This document shows positions 45,410 through 55,457 of a stretch of 64,000 nt of DNA, piece by piece. The notes beneath the pieces were generated by a model. The model searched no databases. It saw nothing but the letters and a program-made list of their open reading frames with translations, and was not told where the DNA came from. The first letter of the stretch is position 1. Every line of letters begins with the position of its first letter. Origin of the DNA: Candidatus Methylobacter oryzae (lineage in GTDB: Bacteria; Pseudomonadota; Gammaproteobacteria; Methylococcales; Methylomonadaceae); assembly GCA_945861405.1 (NCBI GenBank), contig CAMAUL010000002.1:47506-111505 (forward strand), written 5' to 3'. The position numbers and the translations under genes were made by a program.

Positions 45410-45453
45410 TGTGTGATATGCCATAGTTTTTCTGTTTTAGTGTGTGATATGCC
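45410..45453. promoter_or_regulatory. Two direct copies of TGTGTGATATGCC between divergent TBDT and AraC genes
   Basis: 45410-45422 and 45441-45453, 31 nt start to start; the second continues GCA. Confidence 0.55.
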
Positions 45454-45581
45454 GCACTTTTGCTAAGAGAGGCCTTGCATTGAACGCCGAAAACAATCAT
45501 TAAATCCATGAAAATATATCGATAACAGCTCAAGGCCTGATTCGTGCTTTATAAATAGGATAGTTCTAAGAGGCTGCAATC

Positions 45582-46538
45582 ATGGAAACAAAACCAACGA
45601 CAACAAGACGGTGGAGCATCACCAGCGACGAGCTGCAAGTGCACCGGAAGAATGACTGCCTGCATCAGTCCTTGCCGGAAGATTTGGGGGTGGGACACTC
45701 TGCCATATTTCAGCTCGATCAGGATTTGAGCTATATAGAAACCCGCTACACGACATCGAAAGACTTGGCTGTCTTGAGCCGGATAGACTATCAGGAGCCG
45801 CGCCTGATGGTTACGCTGGGTTTAAAAGGACAATCCCGCTTTACCGGCAATCACGGCGATGAGCTTGTTTTCCGCGAAGGCTATACGGCTATCACAACCA
45901 TCCAATCCAGCATAGGCGAGCGCCAATACCAAGCCCATAAACCCACGATGCAGCTCCGGTTCGCACTGAGCAAAAATTGGCTGAACCGGTATTTTGGCGA
46001 AAGCAAGGCGGCGCAGTTGCTTGGCAAAAGCGACACTCAACTATTAAACTGTCAGCCCATCTCTCCACAGGCAATGTGCGCCGCGCATCAGCTACTGAAT
46101 TGCAGCGCATCAACAGAAACAAGCCGGATATTCATGCATGGTCAAGCCATGTCGCTGCTGGCTGTTGAATTAATCCCTCTTTCTGACGACAAACGCCGCA
46201 ATTTGACAAGATTGGATCAAAAAGACGCCGCCATAGCAAAGTCGGCACGGGATATTTTGTTGCGCGAATTTAGGAATCCACCGTCAGTTGAAGATCTGTC
46301 AAAACGGGTGGGAACCAACCAATTCAAATTAAAGCAGTTATTCCACCATTTTTTCACCAACACGCCTTATGGGTTATTGCTGGAAATCAGAATGAATAAC
46401 GCCTATCAGTTGCTGGAATCGACGCAGTGTCAAGTGAGTATTGCCGCAGATTTGGTCGGCTACAGCCATGCCAGTAATTTCAGCGCTGCATTCATAAAAC
46501 ATTTTGGAATTTCACCCAAGGCTCTCCAAAAACACTAA
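45582..46538 (+). CDS. AraC-family transcriptional regulator (PchR-like)
   Basis: C-terminal PPSVEDLSKRVGTNQFKLKQLFHHFFTNTPYGLLLEIRMNNAYQLLESTQCQVSIAADLVGYSHASNFSAAFIKHFGISPKAL. Confidence 0.9.
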   Translation: METKPTTTRRWSITSDELQVHRKNDCLHQSLPEDLGVGHSAIFQLDQDLSYIETRYTTSKDLAVLSRIDYQEPRLMVTLGLKGQSRFTGNHGDELVFREGYTAITTIQSSIGERQYQAHKPTMQLRFALSKNWLNRYFGESKAAQLLGKSDTQLLNCQPISPQAMCAAHQLLNCSASTETSRIFMHGQAMSLLAVELIPLSDDKRRNLTRLDQKDAAIAKSARDILLREFRNPPSVEDLSKRVGTNQFKLKQLFHHFFTNTPYGLLLEIRMNNAYQLLESTQCQVSIAADLVGYSHASNFSAAFIKHFGISPKALQKH

Positions 46539-47116
46539 GGAATATGCACGAAACAAGATCACCAAGAAACATCTAAATCACCCTTTATTAACCGTCGAGT
46601 TGCATCAAAAAACCAGGAAAACCCTCAACCCTTTGTGCATAAGTCAGCCGCAAAGCTACACGCCGTTAATTAACCCTCACCAGCCGCCCCCCCCATTTCT
46701 TCTCATTCCCATACGAAAGAGACTGTGAAAGCATCCGTTTAAAAAAATTAAAGAATAACCTCGAAGTTTAACGTCTTGAAATTATTAACAATCCTGACAG
46801 AATCCACATAATGGGTATTTTTTATACCTATAAAACACCCTTATATACCCATATAAATTAATGATTTTTTTGATTAAAATGAGTAATACTGCTCGGTTGC
46901 AACAATAGATTGTTTCAATAGGCCACTTAAAACTAACATTACTTGGATAACTTGCCAATCAATCTAACTGGGATAAGCAGGCTTATATGTTAGATAAGCC
47001 ATTTGTGGGTTCATGGCTCATCCATTTTTGAACCTTCATCGGTATTTATTGCAACAATAGAATGCTTTAATAGCCAACATTACTTGGATAGTTTGTCAAT
47101 CAATCTAACGAGGATA

Positions 47117-48040
47117 ATGAACATTATGTATTCAATTGAAGCTTTTCCATGGAATAAAAATTTCGAAAGTGGCGTTCCTTTGATTGATGAACAACACAAG
47201 CGACTGGTGGAGTTGTTAAATGCATTGGCCGGTCATTTGGATTATCAAGCTGATATGCCAACTTTTAGCCAGATGTTCAATGAATGGGTTCAATATACCG
47301 GTTACCATTTTTCGGTTGAGGAAGGTATTTGGCATGAGTTCTTTCCTGAGGATGACTGGGAAATAAATCATCAGGCTGATCACAGTAGATTTCTGGATAA
47401 AGTAAGCACATTAATGAGTGAAGAAAATACCAATCCTTCGGATCAGATGATTAGTGAAATTATCAAGTTTTTGACTCAATGGCTGACCTTTCACATTCTG
47501 GATGTCGATATGCGCATGGCCAAAGTCGCGTTGGATGTAAAATTAGGTAAACCGTTAGAGCAAGCTAAACATGAGGCGATAGCCTTGCCGTTGCAACTGG
47601 CAGAATGCAAGAAAGAATCTAAAGAGCTCAATATTGCGTTCAATGTTCTGCTTAAAAACCAGCAAACGGATAAGCAAGAGTTCCAATGCGCGATCTCAGA
47701 CATGACAAATATGACTGTCTTTCCTTTCCTGAAAAAGTTGCAACATCTGAGTGCCAATAGGCATCAAGCCGACTTGCTCAACATACTTGAAGCCAATCTG
47801 GAGCATCTGATTAAGACTTACGGGCGTGCAAACACGCTATCTTCCGCCTACCTGCGATTAACCCCCGTTGAGATACAGGTGGCATCGATGATCAAACAAG
47901 GGCAATCCACAAAAACAATCGGGAGGACTTTGAACATCGCATCGAGTACCGTTAGCACTCACCGAAAGCATATCCGCAAAAAACTCAACTTAGACGGAAC
48001 AACCAACCTTTACAGTTATTTGATGTCATTGACTGATTAA
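47117..48040 (+). CDS. Bacteriohemerythrin domain fused to a LuxR-type HTH
   Basis: FPWNKNFESGVPLIDEQHKRLVELLNALAGHL...HFSVEEGIWHEFFPED...; C-terminal LRLTPVEIQVASMIKQGQSTKTIGRTLNIASSTVSTHRKHIRKKL. Confidence 0.85.
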   Translation: MNIMYSIEAFPWNKNFESGVPLIDEQHKRLVELLNALAGHLDYQADMPTFSQMFNEWVQYTGYHFSVEEGIWHEFFPEDDWEINHQADHSRFLDKVSTLMSEENTNPSDQMISEIIKFLTQWLTFHILDVDMRMAKVALDVKLGKPLEQAKHEAIALPLQLAECKKESKELNIAFNVLLKNQQTDKQEFQCAISDMTNMTVFPFLKKLQHLSANRHQADLLNILEANLEHLIKTYGRANTLSSAYLRLTPVEIQVASMIKQGQSTKTIGRTLNIASSTVSTHRKHIRKKLNLDGTTNLYSYLMSLTD

Positions 48041-48329
48041 CACAACTCGGGGAGTCGCTATTTTTGCGAAAGCTTTTATGAGCATCCCTGCCCAACAAGC
48101 GGCAAAAAACACATAACCGCCAATGCCTGCGGCTGCCCCAGCCGTCCCTGCTTCATTCGTTGGATACCCAACAAGGGGTATCCAACTTCATTCTCGCAAT
48201 GACTCGACGCGACTTCGGAAAGCTTGCATTTTCACTACGCAAAAAGACGCTTTGTGAAAACACATGCTCTATCGCTTCTGGGGACTACTCGACTCCTGTT
48301 TCGCAATGACAGCAGACAATCCCCCTAGT

Positions 48330-48500
48330 CTAGTTCTACTTTGTCAGATTCAATGAACGCACAATTCAGACTCGTCATTCCGGCAGGGATTGCCGGAATC
48401 CAGGCTCCATGGATGGATTTTAGCTTACCGTCCCTGGCACTGGATCCCCGCTCCCGGCGGGGATGACGATCTTGTGTGTAATCTGACAAAGTAGAACTAG
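48330..48500. mobile_element. MITE-like element with 21-bp perfect terminal inverted repeats
   Basis: CTAGTTCTACTTTGTCAGATT ... AATCTGACAAAGTAGAACTAG; contains a copy of the GTCATTCCGGCAGGGATTGCCGGAATCCAG palindrome. Confidence 0.8.
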
Positions 48501-48689
48501 GCAGTTTTCACATAATGGGTATTTTTTATACCCATATAACACCTATTATTTCATTACATAACATACTGATTTTATTGATTAAAAATTATAGATGTCATTT
48601 TGTTGCAACAATAGAATGTTTTAATAAACCCACAAAATTAACATGCTTGGATAACTCGCCAATCAATCTAACGGGCTGTATTAAACATT

Positions 48690-51374
48690 ATGTATTCAAT
48701 TGAAGTTTTTCCATGGAATAAAAATTTCGAAGTTGGTGTTCCTTTGATTGATGAACAGCACAAACGACTGGTGGAACTGTTAAATGCATTGGCCGGTCAC
48801 TTGGCTTATCAATCCGATATGCCAACTTTGAGCCACGTGTTCAATGAGTTGGTTCAATATACCGTTTACCATTTTTCGACAGAGGAAGATATTTGGCATA
48901 AGTACTTCCCTGAAGATGCCTGGGAAATAAATCATCAGGGTGATCACAGTAGATTTCTGGATAGAGTAAGCACATTAATGGGCGAAGAAAATACCAATCC
49001 TTCGGATCAGATGATTGATGAAGTTATCAATTTTTTGACCCAATGGCTGGCCTTTCACATTCTGGATACCGATATGCGCATGGCTAAAGTTGTGTTGGCC
49101 CTGCAATCAGGTAGTCCATTAGAGCAAGCTAAGCTACAAGCCGACAATGAAATGAGCGGCGCGACAAAAATAATTATTGAAAGTATGCTTTCCATGCACA
49201 ACGCACTTTCTTCACGCACCTTACAGCTGGCAAAAGCCGAACAAGAAAGTCAGGCTGCTCTGGATCGCCTTCAAAAAATTGCCAGCCAGGTACCTGGGAT
49301 GGTCTTTCAGTTCCAACTATTTCCAGATGGTAGTTCTTGCCTTCCTTACGTTAATGAAGCCATTCGCACTATCTATCGGATAACCCCGGATGAAGTCAGC
49401 AAAAATGCGGCCAAGATGTTTTCAGCCTTACATCCAGAGGATCAGGAAAGAATTAGAGCTTCCTTTAGGACATCTGCGCAAGACTTAACGCCATGGTGTC
49501 AGGAATTTCGCTTGAAGTTCGATGACGCCCCAATATGCTGGTTATTTGGAAATGCATTGCCTCAGCAGCAGGCAGATGACTCCGTGCTTTGGCATGGTTT
49601 CATTACTGACATCACCCAGCAAAAGCAGGATGAGGCAAACCTTCGCATTGCCGCCACCGCCTTTGAATTACAGGATGCTATGTTAGTTACCGATGCCAAC
49701 AGGGTCATCCTCAACGTCAATCAGGCATTCACCAAAATCACTGGTTACAGTGCCAAAGAAGCGATTGGTAAAACCCCTCAAATACTCAGTTCAGGACGGC
49801 ATGATAGAGATTTTTATGCGGCAATGTGGGAGAGCATTAATAGTACGGATGCATGGCAGGGTGAAATATGGAACCGACGTAAAAACGGTGAAGTGTATCC
49901 TCAATGGCTTATTATCACGGCGGTGAAGGAACCTTATGACATAAGCCGACAGGTCAACAATTATGTTGCATCGTTTTCCGATATTTCTTCACGAAAAGCG
50001 GCAGAGGAGGAAATTAAACAACTGGCTTTTTATGATCCGCTTACTCAACTCCCTAATCGCCGACTGTTGCAGGAGCAATTGAAACACAGTATCGAAATTG
50101 AACGGCGCGATGGCAAGAAACTGGCATTATTGATGCTTGATTTGGATCGTTTTAAACAGGTCAATGATAATTTTGGACATTTGACAGGGGACGAGTTACT
50201 GCATCAGGTTGGTGTTCGCATGTTGGCGAGAATACGTGACGTAGATCTGGTGGCACGCCTTGGTGGGGATGAATTTGTTGTAGTCTTAGAAGACATTGTA
50301 CGTCCAGAAGATGCTGCACGGGTGGCTAATGAAATCATTTCCGTCTTAAGTAAACCTTTTTACTTAGCATCGGGTACTGATGTAAATATTGGTGTCAGCA
50401 TCGGTATCAGCTTGTATCCAGAACACGGTGACAACTATGGAGCGCTCATGAGTGCCGCTGATGCTGCGTTGTATCAAGCAAAGGATCAAGGGCGCGGCTG
50501 TTATTCCTATTTTTCCGAAGAATTGACGCTCGTAGCCCGTGAGCGCATTGCATTGGAAGCGCGTTTGCGTAGAGCGATAGAGCATAGGGAATTACGTGTT
50601 TTCTACCAACCGCAGGTGGATATTGCCAGTGGCTTCATAGTCGGAGCAGAGGCTTTGGTGCGCTGGCAAGACCCTGTAGAAGGGTTGATTCAGCCGCTAC
50701 GATTTATTCCCATCGCTGAAGAAACAGGGCTGATTTTGCAAGTTGGCGAATGGGTGTTACGAGAAACCTGTAGGCAAGGCAGGCAATGGCTAGATGAGGG
50801 GTTGCAGCCAATCACCTTGGCAGTCAACGTTTCCCCTCAGCAATTTTGTCGCGGCGATCTTAGTAATTTGGTTGCCACTTGCTTAAGTGAAACAGGATTC
50901 CCAGCCGAATACCTGGAATTAGAAATGACTGAAAGCGGATTGATGGAAAAAAAGGATGATGTTTTAGCGCTCCTGAACGAATTACGCTCTCATGGCGTCC
51001 GTCTTGCTATTGACGATTTCGGCACAGGCTTTTCATCGTTGGCTTATCTCAAGCACTTTCCGCTGGACGTGCTAAAAATCGACAAAAGTTTTATCGATGA
51101 TATTCCCTATTTAAAAGAAGATATGGAAATTGCCGCCACTATTATTTCCATGGGGCATATTCTGGGTTTTAAAGTTCTGGCGGAAGGCGTTGAAACGCCA
51201 GAACAACTGACGTTTTTGCAAGAAAAAAAGTGTGATAGCTATCAAGGTTACATTAAAAGTCCGGCCGTACCTGCGGAAGCATTTGTTGAGCTGTTACGGG
51301 AACAAGAAATTAATTATATTCCATCTGATATAAAAAAAACCTTGGATATTGAGATTACTCGTCAAGAGGTATGA
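48690..51374 (+). CDS. Hemerythrin-PAS-PAS-GGDEF-EAL signalling protein
   Basis: Hemerythrin region paralogous to 47117; RLGGDEFVVVLED, GAEALVRWQDP, LAIDDFGTGFSSL, LAEGVETPEQL. Confidence 0.93.
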   Translation: MYSIEVFPWNKNFEVGVPLIDEQHKRLVELLNALAGHLAYQSDMPTLSHVFNELVQYTVYHFSTEEDIWHKYFPEDAWEINHQGDHSRFLDRVSTLMGEENTNPSDQMIDEVINFLTQWLAFHILDTDMRMAKVVLALQSGSPLEQAKLQADNEMSGATKIIIESMLSMHNALSSRTLQLAKAEQESQAALDRLQKIASQVPGMVFQFQLFPDGSSCLPYVNEAIRTIYRITPDEVSKNAAKMFSALHPEDQERIRASFRTSAQDLTPWCQEFRLKFDDAPICWLFGNALPQQQADDSVLWHGFITDITQQKQDEANLRIAATAFELQDAMLVTDANRVILNVNQAFTKITGYSAKEAIGKTPQILSSGRHDRDFYAAMWESINSTDAWQGEIWNRRKNGEVYPQWLIITAVKEPYDISRQVNNYVASFSDISSRKAAEEEIKQLAFYDPLTQLPNRRLLQEQLKHSIEIERRDGKKLALLMLDLDRFKQVNDNFGHLTGDELLHQVGVRMLARIRDVDLVARLGGDEFVVVLEDIVRPEDAARVANEIISVLSKPFYLASGTDVNIGVSIGISLYPEHGDNYGALMSAADAALYQAKDQGRGCYSYFSEELTLVARERIALEARLRRAIEHRELRVFYQPQVDIASGFIVGAEALVRWQDPVEGLIQPLRFIPIAEETGLILQVGEWVLRETCRQGRQWLDEGLQPITLAVNVSPQQFCRGDLSNLVATCLSETGFPAEYLELEMTESGLMEKKDDVLALLNELRSHGVRLAIDDFGTGFSSLAYLKHFPLDVLKIDKSFIDDIPYLKEDMEIAATIISMGHILGFKVLAEGVETPEQLTFLQEKKCDSYQGYIKSPAVPAEAFVELLREQEINYIPSDIKKTLDIEITRQEV

Positions 51375-51475
51375 ATTTTATTATTCACCAATTATTCATG
51401 AAATTACAAGAGGAATAATTATATGTTTAGTCATGATTTGCTTTGCTTCATTTCCAATCTTATTCACTAATATTT

Positions 51476-51674
51476 GTAACTATTCACCGTAAAAAGAAAT
51501 AGAACACGGATAGGACAGATTTACACGGATTTTTTAATATATTCTGGGCTTTTAATCAGTGATTATCCGTTTAATCAGTGTCATCCGTCGACTGCATGGA
51601 TGCAGGAGGTAGAGCAATGCAGGAGCAATTGCCGAGTTCCATTAATCATTTTTAGCATACGCTGAATAGTTACT
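51476..51674. repeat. Element bounded by GTAACTATTCA...TGAATAGTTAC inverted repeats
   Basis: 11-bp perfect terminal inverted repeats; second copy at 59791-59954. Confidence 0.6.
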
Positions 51675-51710
51675 AATATTTAATGATTATGCAACCATTT
51701 TAATTACATT

Positions 51711-51944
51711 ATGAAACTGAATATTAATGAAAATAAATGTACCCGATGCGGCTCTTGTGAACCCGAGTGTCCAAATGAAGCTATTTTTCAGACTGATGAT
51801 GTGTATGTAATTGACACTAAGTTATGTGACGGATGTGTGCGTTACGGAACCCCTTTATGTAAATTATTATGCTCTAGCAACGCCATCCACGAAATCAAAG
51901 ACAGCGTGTATAAGAAGTATTTAGGTTTACGTATATTTAATTAA
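51711..51944 (+). CDS. 2[4Fe-4S] ferredoxin-like protein
   Basis: CTRCGSCEPECPNEAI and CDGCVRYGTPLCKLLCSSNAI. Confidence 0.9.
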   Translation: MKLNINENKCTRCGSCEPECPNEAIFQTDDVYVIDTKLCDGCVRYGTPLCKLLCSSNAIHEIKDSVYKKYLGLRIFN

Positions 51945-52020
51945 TTAATTATTATTATTAATTAAAGCCCCCTATATTCAATTTCTATTTACAATCGATA
52001 ATTAACTGGAAAAATAACTC

Positions 52021-54903
52021 ATGCAAATTAATATGCCGGTAACCAACGTGGAATGCACCGTTCTGGAAAGTGATTCCATTGTTTCAAAGACCGATTTAAA
52101 AGGAATAATCACCTTCATCAATGAAGACTTTATTCGGATCAGCGGATTTAGCGAAGAGGAACTGCTTGGCGCACCGCATAGCATAGTACGCCATCCTGAT
52201 ATGCCGCCAGAAGCTTTCGATGACTTGTGGAAAGCATTGAAAGCAGGCCGCCCATGGACAGGGGTGGTCAAAAACCGCTGCAAAAATGGCGATTATTATT
52301 GGGTGTTGGCCAATGCCGCGCCTATCTACGAAAACAATCAACTTGTCGGCTATATGTCTGTCCGTAGCAAACCCAGTTATGAACAAGTCACCGCGTCAAT
52401 CTCAGCTTACAAATTATTCCGCGAAGGCAAGGCCGACAATTTAAAAATACAGGATGGAAAAGTCGTTAAATCAACGTTATTAACAAAACTTGACCTGTTT
52501 AAGAATCTTAACGTCCAATCCCGTTTAACAACAGTTATTGCAATCGCATCGATTTTGTTATTGGTCGTTGGCGGCATAGGGCTTTTTGGCATGAGCAAGA
52601 CCCATGACGGATTGCGAACAGTGTATGAGAATCGCACTCTTCCCATAATGCAAATTTCAGCTATCCAAAAACTGCTCCTGACGAACCGGCTGCGCATCAC
52701 CGCCAGCCTGATGACGCCAACTCCTGATGTTATTCAGAAAAACACAGCCGAAGTGGAACAAAACATCGCTGAAATCACCAAAATATGGGATGCATATACA
52801 GCTAGCGCACTCAGCCCGGAAGAAAAAAACCTGGCTGACAAATTTGCCGAAAATAGGAGACACCTCGTTCTGGAAGGCCTAAAGCCGGCTATCACAGCTT
52901 TGCGTGCTAGTGACTTCCCACTGGTAAATAACATTATTACGGATAAGATTCGACCTCTCTATGAATCAGTGGACGAGGGAGTTCAAAACCTCATGCAAAT
53001 GCAGGCTAAAATCGCCAAGCAGGAATATGAGGCATCAGGACTACGTTATAACAACATTCAGTACACCGCTATTAGCTTAATAGTAGTTGGTATTACGATG
53101 ATCCTGTGGATAGGCATCGTTTTAATCCGCTCAATTGTGTACCCTCTTAGAACGGCAGTTGAACATTTCGGTCAACTGGCTCAAGGTAATTATTGCAACA
53201 CCATTGAAATTGAACGTCAGGATGAAATTGGCAAAGTAATGGACTCGCTTAAAGCGATGCAGACAAAGCTCGGTTTTGATGTTGATGAAATCAAACGTTT
53301 CTCTGATGAGAATTTGCGCGTCAAAATTGCATTGGACAGTATCTGCACCGGAGTAATGATTGTCGACAATGACCGTAACGTCGTTTATTCCAATAAACCG
53401 GCAATCGATATTCTTGACAAGAGTGAAGCTGATATACGTGTACTGGCACCTGGATTTTCAGTTGCCAATTTCGTAGGCACTAATATTGATGATTTTCACA
53501 ATAAACCAGCGCATCAGGCCCAGTTACTGTCATCTTTGACGGAAACCTATAAAGCCAGCTTGATGCTGGGTGATCGCACCATGGTGGTGACAGCCAGTCC
53601 GATGTTTGATGCGCAAGGCCAACGACTGGGTACGGTCGCCGAATGGCTGGATCGAACTGCTGAAGTCGTTATGGAAAAAGAGGTGTCCGATTTTGTGATT
53701 GCCGCAATTATGGGCAATTTTTCCAAACGTTTCGATTTACAGGGTAAAACAGGCTTTTTGCGCGAGCTGGGCGAAAGCCTCAACCAGCTTTTACAAGCCA
53801 GTGAAACCGGTCTCAATGAAGTAGTGCGCGTACTGGGCGCTTTATCCCGCGGCGATCTGACTGAAACTATAACCAATGATTATTCCGGCATCTTTGGGCA
53901 GCTCAAGAATGACTCCAATACCACGGTAGAAAACCTCAAAGACATTATTAGCCAAATCAAGGAGGCTACAGACAGCATTAACACAGCGTCTAAAGAAATT
54001 GCCGCAGGCAACAATGATTTGTCCCATCGCACGGAGGAGCAAGCCGCAAGTTTGGAGCAAACTGCCGCCAGCATGGAAGAATTAACTTCTACAGTGCAGG
54101 CCAATAGTCAAAATGCCAAGCACGCTAACCAGCTTGCTGTTGATGCATCCAATATAGCAGGCAAAGGTGTCACAGTAGTCGGCCAAGTCGTTACAACCAT
54201 GGAAGACATCAATGAAGCCTCACGTAAAATTGTCGAAATTATCTCAGTGATCGATGATATTGCTTTTCAGACCAACATTCTTGCTCTCAACGCCGCAGTA
54301 GAAGCGGCTCGTGCAGGGGATCAAGGCAAAGGTTTTGCTGTTGTCGCAGTAGAAGTCCGCAACCTGGCGCAACGTGCGGCATCGGCTGCCGGAGAAATTA
54401 AAAAGCTGATTGGTGACTCGGTGGAAAAGGTTGAGGACGGCACTAAACTAGTCAATCAAGCAGGAAAAACCATGGAAGAAATCGTTAACTCCATTCGGGG
54501 CGTGACTACCATCATGTCAGAAATTAGCGCCGCTTCAATGGAACAAACGTCTGGCATTGAACAGGTCAATCAGGCTATTGGCCAAATGGATGATGTAACC
54601 CAGCAGAATGCGGCCTTGGTGGAACAAGCAGCCGCGTCAGCAATGTCACTGGAAGATCAAACTCAAAACTTATCAGTCACGGTAAGTAGCTTTAAAGTGG
54701 ATGATCGGTCAAACAGTATTCTTGATGCCTTTGTAAATAGAGATGGTTCCCAAATAAATACCGGCGTTACTCACCTCCCAGTTCAGCGAAGACAATCTGA
54801 GCAGGCAACCCTGAATACAAGAAATAGCCCAAACAATCTTGCCCAAAAGAAAACCGTAGCTTTAACATCACAGTCGAATAGTGACGAATGGGAGGAATTT
54901 TAA
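52021..54903 (+). CDS. Methyl-accepting chemotaxis protein with N-terminal Aer-like PAS
   Basis: [39 protein letters not shown]; canonical tip [38 protein letters not shown]-terminus EWEEF. Confidence 0.95.
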   Translation: MQINMPVTNVECTVLESDSIVSKTDLKGIITFINEDFIRISGFSEEELLGAPHSIVRHPDMPPEAFDDLWKALKAGRPWTGVVKNRCKNGDYYWVLANAAPIYENNQLVGYMSVRSKPSYEQVTASISAYKLFREGKADNLKIQDGKVVKSTLLTKLDLFKNLNVQSRLTTVIAIASILLLVVGGIGLFGMSKTHDGLRTVYENRTLPIMQISAIQKLLLTNRLRITASLMTPTPDVIQKNTAEVEQNIAEITKIWDAYTASALSPEEKNLADKFAENRRHLVLEGLKPAITALRASDFPLVNNIITDKIRPLYESVDEGVQNLMQMQAKIAKQEYEASGLRYNNIQYTAISLIVVGITMILWIGIVLIRSIVYPLRTAVEHFGQLAQGNYCNTIEIERQDEIGKVMDSLKAMQTKLGFDVDEIKRFSDENLRVKIALDSICTGVMIVDNDRNVVYSNKPAIDILDKSEADIRVLAPGFSVANFVGTNIDDFHNKPAHQAQLLSSLTETYKASLMLGDRTMVVTASPMFDAQGQRLGTVAEWLDRTAEVVMEKEVSDFVIAAIMGNFSKRFDLQGKTGFLRELGESLNQLLQASETGLNEVVRVLGALSRGDLTETITNDYSGIFGQLKNDSNTTVENLKDIISQIKEATDSINTASKEIAAGNNDLSHRTEEQAASLEQTAASMEELTSTVQANSQNAKHANQLAVDASNIAGKGVTVVGQVVTTMEDINEASRKIVEIISVIDDIAFQTNILALNAAVEAARAGDQGKGFAVVAVEVRNLAQRAASAAGEIKKLIGDSVEKVEDGTKLVNQAGKTMEEIVNSIRGVTTIMSEISAASMEQTSGIEQVNQAIGQMDDVTQQNAALVEQAAASAMSLEDQTQNLSVTVSSFKVDDRSNSILDAFVNRDGSQINTGVTHLPVQRRQSEQATLNTRNSPNNLAQKKTVALTSQSNSDEWEEF

Positions 54904-55194
54904 ATGACAAAGACTGAACAACTTGAACGGGAATTAAACCAAAAAACATTGGAGTTAACCGAAATCTTAGAATCCCAATGTTTGTTGCGGAACACACTGA
55001 GAAATAACACTAAAACCATGGAAGGCATTAGAAGTCTGCTTCAACAAGTAAACGCCAAATTAAAACATTCACATGAATATATTTCCACGTTAGAACAGGA
55101 AAATTTTTGTCTTAAATTATCATGCGATGAATGGATGAAACGAGCCATAGAATTTCAATTTAAGGCTTTAAGCGATAGTGATACGACAAAATAA
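54904..55194 (+). CDS. Small coiled-coil protein
   Basis: 96 aa ORF starting directly after the chemoreceptor stop codon. Confidence 0.6.
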   Translation: MTKTEQLERELNQKTLELTEILESQCLLRNTLRNNTKTMEGIRSLLQQVNAKLKHSHEYISTLEQENFCLKLSCDEWMKRAIEFQFKALSDSDTTK

Positions 55195-55457
55195 ATTAAC
55201 TGTGGTTACCAGAAATTGAATTGAGCGAAGGTGTCCCTAATTCTGACCTTGCCCAAGGCCTGCCCAAAAGACATAGAGGTAACTTACAACAAATAAAATT
55301 CCGCAAAAAAACCTAATTTATATACATTTCAACAAACTGCATCATTCACCTCTTTTTTTTATCATGTGCAGAAATATTCATGTCATCATGAAGAAATATC
55401 CACGTCATAAAAGCCGCCTATTCTAACGTCAACCTCAAAATTCTCAGGTGGACTCAG

